A DNA stretch of 64,000 nucleotides from contig NZ_JAPEPZ010000001.1 in the NCBI RefSeq assembly GCF_026339875.1, positions 4,464,001 through 4,528,000 of the forward strand, given 5' to 3'. Positions 8,852 through 19,224 of the stretch are shown piece by piece. Under the pieces are notes generated by a model. It made no database searches. It worked only from the letters and a program-made list of their open reading frames with translations, and had not been told where the DNA came from. Made by a program: the position numbers and the translations under genes. Source of the DNA: Streptomyces sp. NBC_01571. Lineage in GTDB: Bacteria > Actinomycetota > Actinomycetes > Streptomycetales > Streptomycetaceae. Numbering within the stretch: the first letter of the stretch is position 1; each line of letters starts with the position of its first letter.

Positions 8852-9023
8852 CCGCTTCATCCGGTTCATTCCGCGCAGTTCCTTTTCCCGGGCGGAAGTT
8901 ACCCCGGGAAACCTCCTCTCCACTCTTTCCCCGGAGGGTCACCCCTGTCACTGTGGGCACCCCAAACCGGCCGGTACGTCGGGACGGGGACAGCGACCGC
9001 ACGGGGGACGAGGAGGCGGAGGG

Positions 9024-10592
9024 ATGGCTCAGGACGATCCGGCCGGCAAGGACGACGGGACCGGGGCCGGCCACGGCGGTGCCCACGCGCAGACGCCCGA
9101 CGCGCGCCTGACCGAACTGCTGCGCGCCGCCACCCCCACCGCGTACCCGGCACTGCAGGAACTCCGCGACCGCCACCGCGCCTCGGTCCTCGCCTACGCC
9201 CGCCTGTGCACCACCAGCGAGTCCGTGGCACGCCAGCTCGCGGCGCAGGCCTTCACCCTCGCGGCCCGGGAGACGGCCCGCGGCAGCGATCCCGGCGTCC
9301 CGTGGCGGCACCAGCTCCTCCTGCTGACCTCGCGGGTCGCCGTGTCCTGGGCCACCGACGAGCGGGCCGCCGGCCTCGACCCCGGGCTGCTCCTGGTCCT
9401 GAACACGGCGGGCCCCGAGGGGCCCGCCCCGCGGATGCTCCCGGCGTTCCAGTCCCTCCCGTCCCGCGCCCAGGGCCTGATCTGGTACGGGCTGGTGGAG
9501 CGGGAGCCCGAGGAGCGGACGGCGGTGCTGCTCGGCCTCACCCGTGAGGATGTGACGTACGGCACGGAGCAGGCGCTCCAGGTGTTGGGCCAGGCCGGTC
9601 TCAAGGCCCGGCTGGCGGCCTCCGACGACCCCTCCTGCGGGGACTTCCGGCGGCTGATCGAGGAGTCGCTGCGGCCCGCCAACCCCCGCTTCAGTCCGGA
9701 CCTGGACGCCCACATGGCGCACTGCACGCACTGCACGACGGCGTACGAGGAGCTGTCCGCCCTGCGCGACCACCCCCGGACCGCCCTGGCCGAGGGCCTG
9801 CTGCCCTGGGCCGGCACGGCCTACACCATGGCCGGCGCCCACGAGCCCGCGCCCGCCGTCCGGGTGCCGTCCGGACCGCCCTGGCCGCCGTCCCGCCGCC
9901 TGGTGCTGGCGTCGGCGGCTCTCGGAGTCGCCCTGGCGCCGCTGCTGTTCCTCCTTCTGCCGTCCGGCGGCTCACCGGCCCGGGACGCGGCGGGCGCGGC
10001 CGGCACCCCCGTGAGCCCGCCGTCGGTGACGGTCACGGCGACGGTCTCGGCGACGCCGTCCCGGTCCCCGTCCCCGTCCGGCGCGTCGGCCTCGGCGAGC
10101 GGCGCCTCCGCCTCGCCGACCGCCTCTTCGTCCCCCTCGAGGTCCGCGCGCCCGAAGCCGTCCCCCACGCCCACCCCGGCCGCTCCGCCGGGAGGCGCGT
10201 ACGCCCAGGTGGTGAACGCCGCCTCGGGCCTGTGCCTGGACATCCGGGACGGCGACCTGGAGAAGGGCACGGACGTCGTCACGGCCTCCTGCGACTCCTC
10301 GCCCACCCAGCGCTGGCGCGTCGACGCCTCCCGCGGCGTCCTCCAGTCGTACGCCGACTCCGGCTTCTGCCTGGACAGCCGCGGCTCCGTCGACAACGGC
10401 GTCGGCATCTGGGAGTGCTCCTCGGCCGAGGGCCGGCACGCCCAGAACCTTCGGTTCACCGTCGACGACGACGGCGTGATCCGCCCGGCCGTCGCCATCG
10501 AGACCGCGCTCACCCCGGACGGCGGCGACGGCCTGGCGCTGCTCCCGCTGAACGGGAGCGGGGAGCAGCGGTGGCGGGCCGGGGCGTCCTGA
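9024..10592 (+). CDS. ECF-sigma-like / zinc anti-sigma / transmembrane / ricin-lectin fusion protein
   Basis: 522 residues. Residues about 40-200 resemble a degenerate ECF sigma factor (RDRHRASVLAYARLCT; LLGLTREDVTYGTEQAL). Residues 205-245 carry an anti-sigma zinc motif: C205, then H230-x3-C234-x2-C237. A membrane span lies at 291-313, then a Ser/Pro/Thr-rich linker (316-390), then a ricin-type beta-trefoil (391-522; GLCLDIRD, QRWRVDAS, FCLDSRG, QRWRAG). Topology would put the sigma/zinc part inside and the lectin outside. The usual region 2 recognition motifs are weak, so true sigma activity is doubtful. ATG 9024 follows AGGCGGAGGG. A one-protein surface sensor is the inferred role. Confidence 0.8.
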   Translation: MAQDDPAGKDDGTGAGHGGAHAQTPDARLTELLRAATPTAYPALQELRDRHRASVLAYARLCTTSESVARQLAAQAFTLAARETARGSDPGVPWRHQLLLLTSRVAVSWATDERAAGLDPGLLLVLNTAGPEGPAPRMLPAFQSLPSRAQGLIWYGLVEREPEERTAVLLGLTREDVTYGTEQALQVLGQAGLKARLAASDDPSCGDFRRLIEESLRPANPRFSPDLDAHMAHCTHCTTAYEELSALRDHPRTALAEGLLPWAGTAYTMAGAHEPAPAVRVPSGPPWPPSRRLVLASAALGVALAPLLFLLLPSGGSPARDAAGAAGTPVSPPSVTVTATVSATPSRSPSPSGASASASGASASPTASSSPSRSARPKPSPTPTPAAPPGGAYAQVVNAASGLCLDIRDGDLEKGTDVVTASCDSSPTQRWRVDASRGVLQSYADSGFCLDSRGSVDNGVGIWECSSAEGRHAQNLRFTVDDDGVIRPAVAIETALTPDGGDGLALLPLNGSGEQRWRAGAS

Positions 10593-10634
10593 CCGGACCC
10601 GGCTCCGGGACGCCCGGACCGGGCCCCGGGACGG

Positions 10635-11801
10635 TCAGACCTCGCGTACGCCGCGCCGCCAGACACCGGTGACCAGCGGCACACCGGGCCGGTAGGCGAG
10701 GTGCACGTGGCTGGGCGCGTCCAGGAGGGTCAGGTCCGCGCGGGCGCCGACGGTGAGGCGGCCGATGTCCGCGCGCCGCAGGGCCGCGGCGCCGCCCGCC
10801 GTGGCCGACCACACCGCCTCGTCCGGGGTCATCCCCATGTCCCGCACCGCGAGCGCGATGCAGAACGGGACGGAGGAGGTGAAGGAGGAGCCCGGGTTGC
10901 AGTCGGTGGAGAGGGCGACGGTGACGCCCGCGTCCAGCAGGCGGCGGGCGTCCGGCCACTCGGCGCGGGTGGAGAACTCGGCGCCGGGGAGCAGGGTCGC
11001 CACGGTGTTCCCGCTCGCGAGCGCCGCCACGTCGGCGTCGGTCAGGTGCGTGCAGTGGTCGGCACTCGCCGCGTCGAGTTCGACGGCGAGCTGGACGCCG
11101 GGTCCGTAGGTGAGCTGGTTGGCGTGGACCCGCGGGTGCAGGCCCCTCGCCTTTCCCGCGGTGAGGATCGCGCGGGCCTGGTCGCCGTCGAAGGCGCCCT
11201 TCTCGCAGAAGACGTCGATCCAACGGGCGTACGGGGCGCAGGCGTCGAGCATCTCGCCGGTCACCAGGGCCACGTACGCGGCCGGGTCGTCGGCGTGATC
11301 GGGGGAGACGATGTGCGCGCCGAGGTAGGTGACCTCGTCGGTGTGGCGGGCCGCGATCCGAAGGGCGCGCGCCTCGTCCTCGACGGTGAGTCCGTAGCCC
11401 GACTTCGTCTCGAAGGTCGTGGTGCCCTGGCGCAGGGCCTCGCCGAGGTAGTGCGTGAGGTTCCGCTCCAGGTCCTCGTCGCTCGCGGCGCGGGTCGCGG
11501 CGACGGTGGTGCGGATGCCGCCCGCCGTGTAACCGCGGCCGGACATCCGGGCGTTGAACTCCTCGGTGCGGTCGCCTGCGAAGAGGAGGTGCGAGTGGGA
11601 GTCCACGAAGCCGGGGATGACGGCCCGGCCCCCGGCGTCGACCCGGTTGTCGGTGGCGGGTGCTCTTCTCGCGGCACCGGTCCACGCGATGTGGTCGCCG
11701 TCGATGACGACGGCCGCGTCCCGGATCGTGCCGAGGGGTCCGTCACCGAGGGAGGGATCGTTGGTGACCAGCGTGGCGATGTTGGTGATGACGGTGCTCA
11801 T
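10635..11801 (-). CDS. hutI: Imidazolonepropionase
   Basis: 388 residues, amidohydrolase fold. It hydrolyses 4-imidazolone-5-propanoate to N-formimidoyl-L-glutamate in histidine degradation. Diagnostic parts are [14 protein letters not shown] (metal histidines), [25 protein letters not shown] and [12 protein letters not shown]. Starts at ATG 11801, 35 bases after hutF ends. Last gene of the leftward hut operon, so all four genes after urocanate formation are together. The convergent lectin-fusion gene ends 42 bases away. Confidence 0.95.
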   Translation of the reverse strand: MSTVITNIATLVTNDPSLGDGPLGTIRDAAVVIDGDHIAWTGAARRAPATDNRVDAGGRAVIPGFVDSHSHLLFAGDRTEEFNARMSGRGYTAGGIRTTVAATRAASDEDLERNLTHYLGEALRQGTTTFETKSGYGLTVEDEARALRIAARHTDEVTYLGAHIVSPDHADDPAAYVALVTGEMLDACAPYARWIDVFCEKGAFDGDQARAILTAGKARGLHPRVHANQLTYGPGVQLAVELDAASADHCTHLTDADVAALASGNTVATLLPGAEFSTRAEWPDARRLLDAGVTVALSTDCNPGSSFTSSVPFCIALAVRDMGMTPDEAVWSATAGGAAALRRADIGRLTVGARADLTLLDAPSHVHLAYRPGVPLVTGVWRRGVREV

Positions 11802-11836
11802 GGCGTCCTTGTCGGTGGTGAGCCTGTGGACGGGTT

Positions 11837-13195
11837 TCAGGCGCGCAGGGCTTCGACGGCGTCCGCGAGGGCCTTCGGCGCATCCGGTACGAGGGTGTGC
11901 GCGCCGTCGCGTACGACGGGCCGGCCCGCCACGACCGTGTGGCGCACGTCGGCGGCCGTCGCGGCGAACACGGCCGACTCCGCGCCGAGTCGCGGCAGCG
12001 TGCCCGCGGTTCTGACCGAGTCGAGCGCGATGGTCGTGAAGTCGGCGCGCGCGCCGGGTTCGAGGATGCCCGCGTCGTCCCAGCCCAGGGCCGCGTGGCC
12101 GTCCGCGGAGGCGGCGCGCAACAGGGCGGCGGCCGTCCAGTGGCCGCGGGTGCGGGTGCGCAGGCGTTCGTTCAGCTCCATCGCGCGGGCCTCTTCGAGG
12201 AGGTCGATGACGGCGTGGCTGTCGGATCCGAGGGAGAGGGGTGAGCCCGCGCGCTGCAGGGCGGCTGCGGGGCCGATGCCGTCGGCGAGGTCGCGTTCGG
12301 TGGTGGGGCACATGCAGGTGCCGGTCGAGGAGCCGCCGAGCAGGGCGATGTCCTCGTCGGTGAGGTGCGTGTTGTGGACGCCCGTGGTGCGCGGGCCGAG
12401 CACACCGTGGTCGGCGAGCAGCCGGGTGGGTGTGCATCCGTGGTGCTGCAGGCAGGCGTCGTTCTCCGCGGTCTGCTCGGACAGGTGGACGTGGAGCGGG
12501 GCCCGCCGCTCCTCGGCCCAGCGCGCCACCGTCGCCAGCTGCCCGGCGGGCACGGCCCGTACGGAGTGGACGGCCGCGCCGATCCGCGCGTGGTCACGGT
12601 CCTTGAGGAGGGAGGAGCGTTCCGCCCAGGCGTCCGCGCTGCCGTCGGAGAAGCGCAGCTGGTGGCGGTTGGGCGGCTGGCCGAAGCCCGAGGAGACGTA
12701 CGCCGTGTCGAGCAGCGTGATCCTGATCCCGGCCTCCCGCGCGGCCTCGATCAGTGCCTCACCCATCGCGTTCGGGTCGGCGTAGCGGGTGCCGCCCGGG
12801 GCGTGGTGCAGGTAATGGAACTCGCCGACGGCCGTGACGCCCGCGAGCGCCATCTCGGCGTACACCGCGCGGGCGAGCGCGTGGTAGGTCTCCGGGGTCA
12901 GCCGGTCCGCGACGGAGTACATGATCTCGCGCCAGGTCCAGAAGGTGCCGGACCCCACCTGGACGGTGCCGCGCAGGGCTCGGTGGAAGGCGTGCGAGTG
13001 GGCGTTGGCGAGCCCGGGGAGGGTGAGTCCGCGCAGGATCTCGGCGCCCGGGGGCGGTGTGCGGACGCCCGTGCGAAGGGCGGTGATGCGGCCGTCCGCG
13101 CCGGCGGCGGAGCCGGTGGTCGACACGGTCAGGGCGACGCCCGGCTCGACGTGGGTGTCGAGCCAGGCGTGTTCCAGCCAGTACGTCTGCGTCAC
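11837..13195 (-). CDS. hutF: Formimidoylglutamate deiminase
   Basis: 452 residues. An amidohydrolase that converts N-formimidoylglutamate to N-formylglutamate plus ammonia. Motifs: [15 protein letters not shown] (metal site), [33 protein letters not shown] and [24 protein letters not shown] 13195 overlaps the stop of the upstream gene as GTGA, so it is translationally coupled. Its presence shows this organism uses the deiminase/formylglutamate branch rather than direct formiminoglutamase. Confidence 0.93.
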   Translation of the reverse strand: MTQTYWLEHAWLDTHVEPGVALTVSTTGSAAGADGRITALRTGVRTPPPGAEILRGLTLPGLANAHSHAFHRALRGTVQVGSGTFWTWREIMYSVADRLTPETYHALARAVYAEMALAGVTAVGEFHYLHHAPGGTRYADPNAMGEALIEAAREAGIRITLLDTAYVSSGFGQPPNRHQLRFSDGSADAWAERSSLLKDRDHARIGAAVHSVRAVPAGQLATVARWAEERRAPLHVHLSEQTAENDACLQHHGCTPTRLLADHGVLGPRTTGVHNTHLTDEDIALLGGSSTGTCMCPTTERDLADGIGPAAALQRAGSPLSLGSDSHAVIDLLEEARAMELNERLRTRTRGHWTAAALLRAASADGHAALGWDDAGILEPGARADFTTIALDSVRTAGTLPRLGAESAVFAATAADVRHTVVAGRPVVRDGAHTLVPDAPKALADAVEALRA

Positions 13196-14472
13196 CTGCA
13201 GGCCAGCCCTTCGAGTACGTCGGCGAGTGCGGTCACCCCGGCCACGCAGTCGTCCTCGGCGGCGTACTCGGCCGGGGAGTGCGAGACACCCGTGGGGTTG
13301 CGTACGAACAGCATGGCGGTCGGGACGGTCCCGGAGAGGATTCCGGCGTCGTGTCCTGCGCCCGTCCCCAGCACGGGGACGGTGAGGTCGGCCGCGCCGG
13401 CGAGGATACGGGTGAGTTCGTCGCGCAGGGCGTGCTCGAACTCGACGACGGGGGTGAACGACTCGCGCACGACGTCGAGTTCGACGCCCTGGGCCTGCGC
13501 GTACTCGCGGGCCGCCTTCTCGATGCCGGTGACGACGGTGTCGAGGGTCGGCTGGTCGGCGGCGCGGGAGTCCAGCCAGCCGCGCACCAGCGACGGGATG
13601 GCGTTCACGCCGTTCGGCTCGACGGAGATCTTGCCGAAGGTGGCGACGGCGCCCGTCAGCCGGGCCTCGCGCCGGGCGGCGAGCACGGTCTCGGCGTACG
13701 GGAGCATCGGGTCGCGGCGGTCCATGAGCCGGGTGGTGCCAGCGTGGTTGGCCTCGCCCCGGAAGTCGAAGCGCCAGCGGCCGTGCGGCCAGATGGCACT
13801 GGCGATGCCGATCCGGTCGCCGGACAGGTCGAGGGCCCGGCCCTGCTCGACGTGGAGTTCGACGAAGGCGCCGATACGGGCGAGGCGTTCCGGGTCCGGT
13901 CCGATGGTGTCGGGGTCGTACCCGGCCCGCTCCATCGCCTGCGGCAGCGTGACGCCGTCGGCGTCCGTGAGCCGGTGTGCCTGCTCGACGGTGAGCTGCC
14001 CGGCGGCCAGCCGGGAGCCGACGCAGGCGAGTCCGAACCGGGCGCCCTCCTCGTCCCCGAAGTTGACGACGGCGAGGGGCCTGGTGAACCGGACCTGCCT
14101 GCCGCGCAGTTCGTCGAGGGCGGCGAAGGACGAGACGACGCCGAGCGGGCCGTCGAAGGCACCGCCGTCGGGCACGGAGTCGAGGTGGGATCCGGTGACC
14201 ACGGCGTCGCCCTCGGCGGGGTCGCCGAGCCAGGCCCACTGGTTGCCGTTGCGGTCCAGCTCGTAGCGCAGCCCGCGGGACTCGGCCTGCGCCCGGAACC
14301 ACGCCCGGCAGTCGGCGTCGGCCCCGGTCCAGGCGAACCGGCGGTATCCGCCGCTGTCCGCGTGGCGCCCGATGGGCCGAAGGTCGCGCCACATGGCGTG
14401 GAAGGAGGCCGGCGCGGAGCCGCCCGGGGCGGCCGGGGCCACGGTCCCCGGCCCGCCGACGTGCTGGGTCAC
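13192..14472 (-). CDS. M20-family amidohydrolase (allantoate/N-carbamoyl amino acid hydrolase type) in the hut operon
   Basis: 426 residues with the dinuclear-zinc signatures of the allantoate amidohydrolase/beta-ureidopropionase group: [36 protein letters not shown], and a dimerisation lid region. It is coupled on both sides by 4-base overlaps (ATGA with hutU, GTGA with hutF). The pathway step left unfilled is N-formylglutamate deformylation, so this enzyme is the obvious candidate, although databases usually label such genes allantoate amidohydrolase. Function is inferred from position. Confidence 0.85.
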   Translation of the reverse strand: MTQHVGGPGTVAPAAPGGSAPASFHAMWRDLRPIGRHADSGGYRRFAWTGADADCRAWFRAQAESRGLRYELDRNGNQWAWLGDPAEGDAVVTGSHLDSVPDGGAFDGPLGVVSSFAALDELRGRQVRFTRPLAVVNFGDEEGARFGLACVGSRLAAGQLTVEQAHRLTDADGVTLPQAMERAGYDPDTIGPDPERLARIGAFVELHVEQGRALDLSGDRIGIASAIWPHGRWRFDFRGEANHAGTTRLMDRRDPMLPYAETVLAARREARLTGAVATFGKISVEPNGVNAIPSLVRGWLDSRAADQPTLDTVVTGIEKAAREYAQAQGVELDVVRESFTPVVEFEHALRDELTRILAGAADLTVPVLGTGAGHDAGILSGTVPTAMLFVRNPTGVSHSPAEYAAEDDCVAGVTALADVLEGLACR

Positions 14473-16133
14473 GCGGAGTCGCCTTCCCGCATCGGGACGC
14501 GCACGCCGCGCTCGGCGGCGACGGACTCGGCGATGTCGTAGCCGGCGTCGACGTGGCGGATGACGCCCATGCCGGGGTCGTTGGTCAGGACGCGGCGGAT
14601 CTTCTCCCCGGCCAGCGCGGTGCCGTCGGCGACGGTGACCTGGCCGGCGTGGATGGAGCGGCCCATGCCGACGCCGCCGCCGTGGTGGATGGAGACCCAG
14701 GACGCGCCCGAGGCCACGTTCACCATGGCGTTGAGCAGCGGCCAGTCGGCGATCGCGTCGGAGCCGTCGAGCATGGCCTCGGTCTCGCGGTACGGCGAGG
14801 CGACGGAGCCGCAGTCGAGGTGGTCGCGGCCGATGGCCAGGGGCGCGGCGAGCTCACCGGAGGCCACCATGTCGTTGAAGCGCTCTCCGGCCTTGTCGCG
14901 CTCGCCGTAGCCGAGCCAGCAGATGCGGGCGGGCAGGCCCTGGAAGTGGACGCGCTCGCCGGCCAGCTTGATCCAGCGGTGCAGGGACTCGTTCTCCGGG
15001 AAGAGGTCGAGGATCGCCTTGTCCGTCTTGTGGATGTCGGAGGCCTCGCCGGACAGGGCCGCCCAGCGGAAGGGGCCCTTGCCCTCGGAGAAGAGCGGGC
15101 GGATGTAGGCGGGGACGAACCCGGGGAAGGCGAACGCCCGCTCGTATCCAGCGAGTTGTGCCTCGCCGCGAATCGAGTTGCCGTAGTCGAAGACCTCGGC
15201 GCCGGCGTCCATGAAGCCGACCATGGCCTCGACGTGGCGGGCCATCGACTCGCGGGCGCGGGTGGTGAAGCCCGCCGGGTCCTTGGCCGCGTACGAGGCC
15301 ATGTCGTCGAAGTCCACGCCGACGGGGAGGTAGGCGAGCGGGTCGTGGGCCGAGGTCTGGTCGGTCACGATGTCGACGGGGGCGCCCTCGGCGAGCATCC
15401 GGGGCAGCAGCTCAGCGGCGTTGCCCAGGAGGCCGATGGAGAGCGGCCTGCGCTGGTCGCGGGCCTCGACGGCGAGCTGGAGGGCGTGCTCCAGGGAGTC
15501 GGCCTTCACGTCCAGGTAGCGGTGCTCGATGCGGCGCTCGATGGCGCGCGGGTCGACGTCGATGCAGATGGCGACGCCGTCGTTCATCGTCACGGCGAGC
15601 GGCTGGGCGCCGCCCATGCCGCCGAGGCCGGCGGTCAGGGTGATGGTGCCGGCGAGCGTGCCGTTGAACTTCTTCGCGGCGACCGCGGCGAAGGTCTCGT
15701 AGGTGCCCTGGAGGATGCCTTGCGTGCCGATGTAGATCCAGGAGCCGGCCGTCATCTGGCCGTACATGGTGAGGCCGAGGGCCTCCAGGCGCCGGAACTC
15801 CTCCCAGTTGGCCCAGTCGCCGACCAGGTTGGAGTTGGCGATGAGGACGCGGGGGGCCCACTCGTGGGTCTGCATGACACCGACGGGACGGCCGGACTGG
15901 ACGAGCATCGTCTCGTCCTGCTTCAGGGTCCGCAGGGTGCGCACCATGGCGTCGAAGGAGCGCCAGTCGCGGGCGGCCTTGCCGGTGCCGCCGTAGACGA
16001 CGAGCTTGTCGGGGTGCTCGGCGACCTCGGGGTCGAGGTTGTTCTGCAGCATCCGCAGCGCGGCTTCCTGCTGCCATCCCAGGGCACTCAGTTCCGTACC
16101 GCGCGGCGCTCGGACGGGGCGGGGTCCTGACAT
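14469..16133 (-). CDS. hutU: Urocanate hydratase
   Basis: 554 residues. It converts urocanate to imidazolone propionate using tightly bound NAD+. Characteristic segments include [17 protein letters not shown]-like [25 protein letters not shown] and [16 protein letters not shown]. Length is normal. ATG 16133 has a textbook AGGAGG seven bases upstream. First gene of the hut operon; no histidine ammonia-lyase precedes it, so hutH must lie elsewhere unless the lyase at 21727-23247 serves. Divergent from the decarboxylase-like gene across 176 bases with two inverted repeats. Confidence 0.96.
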   Translation of the reverse strand: MSGPRPVRAPRGTELSALGWQQEAALRMLQNNLDPEVAEHPDKLVVYGGTGKAARDWRSFDAMVRTLRTLKQDETMLVQSGRPVGVMQTHEWAPRVLIANSNLVGDWANWEEFRRLEALGLTMYGQMTAGSWIYIGTQGILQGTYETFAAVAAKKFNGTLAGTITLTAGLGGMGGAQPLAVTMNDGVAICIDVDPRAIERRIEHRYLDVKADSLEHALQLAVEARDQRRPLSIGLLGNAAELLPRMLAEGAPVDIVTDQTSAHDPLAYLPVGVDFDDMASYAAKDPAGFTTRARESMARHVEAMVGFMDAGAEVFDYGNSIRGEAQLAGYERAFAFPGFVPAYIRPLFSEGKGPFRWAALSGEASDIHKTDKAILDLFPENESLHRWIKLAGERVHFQGLPARICWLGYGERDKAGERFNDMVASGELAAPLAIGRDHLDCGSVASPYRETEAMLDGSDAIADWPLLNAMVNVASGASWVSIHHGGGVGMGRSIHAGQVTVADGTALAGEKIRRVLTNDPGMGVIRHVDAGYDIAESVAAERGVRVPMREGDSA

Positions 16134-16167
16134 GGTCTGCCTCCTGTGCGGAACTGTTCCGGCCGGC

Positions 16168-16232
16168 GCTGCAGCGAACTGTTGCAGCAGATATTCACAT
16201 CCTGGCTTCTTGAATAGAGCTAGTCAATAGCT
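16168..16232. promoter_or_regulatory. Candidate operators between hutU and the decarboxylase gene
   Basis: Two small inverted repeats in the divergent gap: GCTGCA-N9-TGCAGC (16168-16188) and AGCTA-N5-TAGCT (16218-16232). The sequence GAACTGTT also occurs twice (16151 and 16176). Either dyad could bind the repressor of the hut operon. No regulator gene is adjacent. Confidence 0.35.
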
Positions 16233-16309
16233 GCGTCGGCCAGCGCTGGCGCGCCGCGGGTGTTTGGCTGGGATGTATGGGCTCAGACAGGGACAGGCCG
16301 GGGGATCCG

Positions 16310-17752
16310 ATGAGCGACGGGACGGGTGGGCACAGGGTGATGTCCCCGGGCGGTGGCAGGCCTCCCGCGGGGGCGGGCGGGCACGGGTCGGACTCCGATC
16401 GGGTGGTGCGGCGCGACGAAGCGGTCCGGGCCGCCGTGGAACAGGGGCTGCTGGGGCCCGAGTCCCCCATCATCGCGCTGCTCGACGTTCCCGGCATCAG
16501 GGCCTCGGCGGAGGCGCTGCGGGCGGCCTTCGACGCCGTGACCGCGCCCGGCACGCCCGTCCTGCACGCCTTCGCGGTGAAGGCGACCCCGCTCGTGCCC
16601 GTACTGCGGCTGCTCCACGAACACGGCATCGGCGCCGAGGTGGCGAGCCCGGGCGAGCTGGCCCTCGCCCGCGCGGCCGGGATTCCACCGTCCCGGACCG
16701 TGCTCGACTCCCCCGCCAAGACGCCCGCCGAACTGCGCGAGGCGCTGGCACTGGGCATCGCCGTCAACGCGGACAACCCGCAGGAGCTGGAGCGCCTCGA
16801 CGCCCTGGTGGGGACCACGGACCCCGCCTCACCTCTCGGGATCCGGGTGAACCCGCAGGTCGGCGGGGGGTCCATCGAGGCACTCTCGACCGCGACGGCG
16901 ACCTCGAAGTTCGGCGTCGCCCTGCGCGACGAGGGCGCGCGGGAGTGGATCGTCCGGGCGTACGCCGACCGCCCCTGGCTGACCCGGCTGCACGCGCACA
17001 CCGGGTCGCAGGGCATCCCGCTCTCACTGATGGCCCGGGGTATCGCCGAGACGTACGCGCTCGCCGAGGAGATCAACCGGCACGTCGGGCGGCGGCAGAT
17101 CGACACGCTCGACATCGGCGGCGGGCTGCCGGTCAACTTCGGCTCCGACGCCACGGCCCCGACCTACGCGCAGTACGCGCGACTGCTCTCCGAGGCCGTG
17201 CCGGGGCTCTTCGACGGGCGCTACGGACTGGTCACCGAGTTCGGGCGGTCGCTGCTGGCCAAACACGGAACCGTGGTCGCGCGGGTCGAGTACGCGAAGT
17301 CCGCCGGCGGCCGCCCCGTCGCGGTCACGCACGCCGGGGTGCAGATCGCGGCCCGCACGGTGTACGCGCCCGCGTCCTGGCCGCTGCGCATCGCCGCCTA
17401 CGACGCGAAGGGGCGGCCCAAGCCGGGACCCGACGTGGTGCAGGACGTCGCGGGGCCGGCCTGTTTCGCGGGCGACCTGCTCGCCGAGGGACTCGCGCTG
17501 CCGCTGCTCGAACAGGGCGACTACGCGGCGGCGCTGGACACGGGCGCGTACTACTTCGCGCACCACTACGCGTACAACTCCCTGGCGCGCCCCGGTGTCC
17601 ACGGTTACGCACCGGCCGGCGGCGACGGCCGGGACACGGGCGGACGCGCGAACGCAGGGGTGCGTTTCGCGGTCGTACGGGAGCCGCAGACCGTCGCCGA
17701 GATCGTCGCCGAGTCGGGCGGAGCCCAGCCGTGCGCGCTCTCGGGACTGTAG
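16310..17752 (+). CDS. PLP-dependent decarboxylase of the diaminopimelate/ornithine (group IV) family
   Basis: 480 residues from ATG 16310, preferred for its GGGGGA site five bases upstream; ATG 16277 would add 11 residues. Alanine-racemase-like TIM barrel with PLP lysine in HAFAVKA, HTGSQG, the phosphate-binding DIGGGLP and EFGRSLL. The C-terminal domain contains GPACFAGDLL and YYFAHHYAYNS. It is more divergent than housekeeping LysA, and no lysine genes surround it, so the substrate may be another basic amino acid or a natural-product precursor. Confidence 0.82.
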   Translation: MSDGTGGHRVMSPGGGRPPAGAGGHGSDSDRVVRRDEAVRAAVEQGLLGPESPIIALLDVPGIRASAEALRAAFDAVTAPGTPVLHAFAVKATPLVPVLRLLHEHGIGAEVASPGELALARAAGIPPSRTVLDSPAKTPAELREALALGIAVNADNPQELERLDALVGTTDPASPLGIRVNPQVGGGSIEALSTATATSKFGVALRDEGAREWIVRAYADRPWLTRLHAHTGSQGIPLSLMARGIAETYALAEEINRHVGRRQIDTLDIGGGLPVNFGSDATAPTYAQYARLLSEAVPGLFDGRYGLVTEFGRSLLAKHGTVVARVEYAKSAGGRPVAVTHAGVQIAARTVYAPASWPLRIAAYDAKGRPKPGPDVVQDVAGPACFAGDLLAEGLALPLLEQGDYAAALDTGAYYFAHHYAYNSLARPGVHGYAPAGGDGRDTGGRANAGVRFAVVREPQTVAEIVAESGGAQPCALSGL

Positions 17753-17994
17753 GACCGGACCGGGCGGCGCGGCGTGGCGCGCGGAGGCCGACCGCGCGCC
17801 CGGACGGGCTCACGGACGCCCCCCGGCGGGTCTTCGAGCGGACGCCCAACCCACCGGAAAATGTGGTCAGTCGACCCACCTTAGTCACCGCCGGGCATGT
17901 TCCACAGGAAAATGCCATTTCCCTCACCCGCCACGCACACGTTGCGTAACTTTGCCGTCACTCGGCCGAACCCTTTGGCGGGAGGGGATAGACG

Positions 17995-18393
17995 GTGCCC
18001 GGAATCGACGAGTGCCTGCTGGAAGCCATGCGACTGCCCGGTGCCCGGGGCGCCGCGGTGGTCGACTGGACCAGCGGGCTGGCCCTCGGCACGGTCGGGG
18101 ACGCGCCGGGCGGTGACCACGAGACGACCGCGGCCGAGGCCGCCGAGCTCGCCCGGCTCGCCGCCGAGCACAAGGCGTTCGCCCCGGCCGACGGTTCCGA
18201 CTGGTCCGAGCAGGAGACACCGGTCGAGGACCTGATCATCAGCAACCGCGACAGCTACCACCTGCTGCGGTTCGTCAGGACCACCTTCGACAGCAGCGTC
18301 TTCCTGCACCTGTGGCTGGACCGCGCGGACGGCAATCTGGCTCTGGCCAGGATCAGGCTCGGCGAGATGGCCGGACGGCTGGTGCTGGGATGA
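17995..18393 (+). CDS. Roadblock/LC7-like protein, first of cluster
   Basis: 132 residues; GTG 17995 follows GGGAGGGG. Contains GARGAAVVDWTSGLALGTVG and an EDLIISNRDSYHLLRFV-FLHLWLDR-NLALARIRL core, matching the roadblock fold and the paralogue at 19796-20170 almost block by block, with an acidic insertion in the middle. Such proteins bind small GTPases or other roadblock proteins. No GTPase gene is nearby. Followed by an ATGA overlap, so coupled to the DUF4388-like gene. The 242 bases upstream contain no gene. Confidence 0.78.
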   Translation: MPGIDECLLEAMRLPGARGAAVVDWTSGLALGTVGDAPGGDHETTAAEAAELARLAAEHKAFAPADGSDWSEQETPVEDLIISNRDSYHLLRFVRTTFDSSVFLHLWLDRADGNLALARIRLGEMAGRLVLG

Positions 18394-19202
18394 CCACGGT
18401 CAGAACACCGCCTCCGCTCGAACTTCCGGTGCGCGACAAGGGGGCGGGGCCCGTCAACGCCGTCTCGCCGATGCTCAGCCGGCTCGCAGCCGAGCGCGCC
18501 ACCGGCGTCCTGGTGCGCGAGCGCGGTGTGCTCTACCTCTGCGACGGAGACGTCGTGCACGCCGAGAGCCCCGCCACCCCGTCGCTCGACGTGCTGCTCA
18601 CCGCACGCGGGGTGGTGGCGGCGGAGGCCTGGCGGGAGGCGGTCGCGGAGGCCGGCGCGCGCCGCCGGGTCGGCCGGTTCCTGGTGGAACGCGGCCGGAT
18701 CGCCGAGGGCGCGCTCGAGCTGTGCCACCTCGGGGCGCTGTACGACGCGGCGTACTTCGTGCTGGGGCCGAGCAGCACCCCGGCCCGGTTCCGGTACGGG
18801 GCAGCGCACTGGCTCGGTCCGGTACGCCCCGTACCGGTGGCCGCGCTGGAGCGCGAGACGGTGCGCCGCCGTCAGCTCCTGCACCGCGTCTGGCCCGACG
18901 CCGCGACGGACACCGCTCCGCTGGCGCGCTCCCGGCGCTCCTGCGAACCGTCGGTCCCGCTCCGGCAGTGGTCCGTGCTCGGCCGGGTGGACGGCCTGCG
19001 TACGGCCTCGGACATCTCGCTCGCCCTGGGACGGCCGGCCTTCCACACCCTGGTCGACGTCCGCCGGCTGGCCGCCGCGGGAGTCGTGACGGCGGCGACC
19101 CCTCCGGAGCGGCCTCCGGTGCCCACCGTGCTCACCCAGTCCTCCGCCGACCCCGACGTCGCCCTGCTGCGCCGACTGCGAGACGCGCTGGAGGCGCTGT
19201 GA
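18390..19202 (+). CDS. DUF4388-like (PATAN-type) regulatory protein
   Basis: 270 residues. Residues about 20-190 fit the DUF4388 pattern: a domain of the kind RLAAERATGVLVRERG-LYLCDGDVVHAES, then LLTARGVV and VGRFLVERGRI repeats that usually sense or bind partners. A C-terminal winged-helix-like part (WSVLGRVDGLRTASDISLAL; FHTLVDVRRLAAAGVV) suggests DNA binding. ATG 18390 overlaps the previous stop (ATGA). In other bacteria this domain travels with roadblock and response-regulator proteins. Target unknown. Confidence 0.7.
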   Translation: MTTVRTPPPLELPVRDKGAGPVNAVSPMLSRLAAERATGVLVRERGVLYLCDGDVVHAESPATPSLDVLLTARGVVAAEAWREAVAEAGARRRVGRFLVERGRIAEGALELCHLGALYDAAYFVLGPSSTPARFRYGAAHWLGPVRPVPVAALERETVRRRQLLHRVWPDAATDTAPLARSRRSCEPSVPLRQWSVLGRVDGLRTASDISLALGRPAFHTLVDVRRLAAAGVVTAATPPERPPVPTVLTQSSADPDVALLRRLRDALEAL

Positions 19203-19224
19203 CCCCGCAACGACGGGAGGCCCT

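Noticed and set aside
11520..12790. Further TTA codons (for example around 11529 and 12786 on the minus strand)
   Set aside because: The TTA triplets there are out of frame; the codons read GGT-TAC or CAT-TAC. The same holds for other sites I checked, including 27.7, 38.1, 51.5 and 60.2 kb.
16310..17752. Calling the PLP decarboxylase lysA
   Set aside because: It belongs to the family but is divergent and far from lysine or threonine biosynthetic genes.
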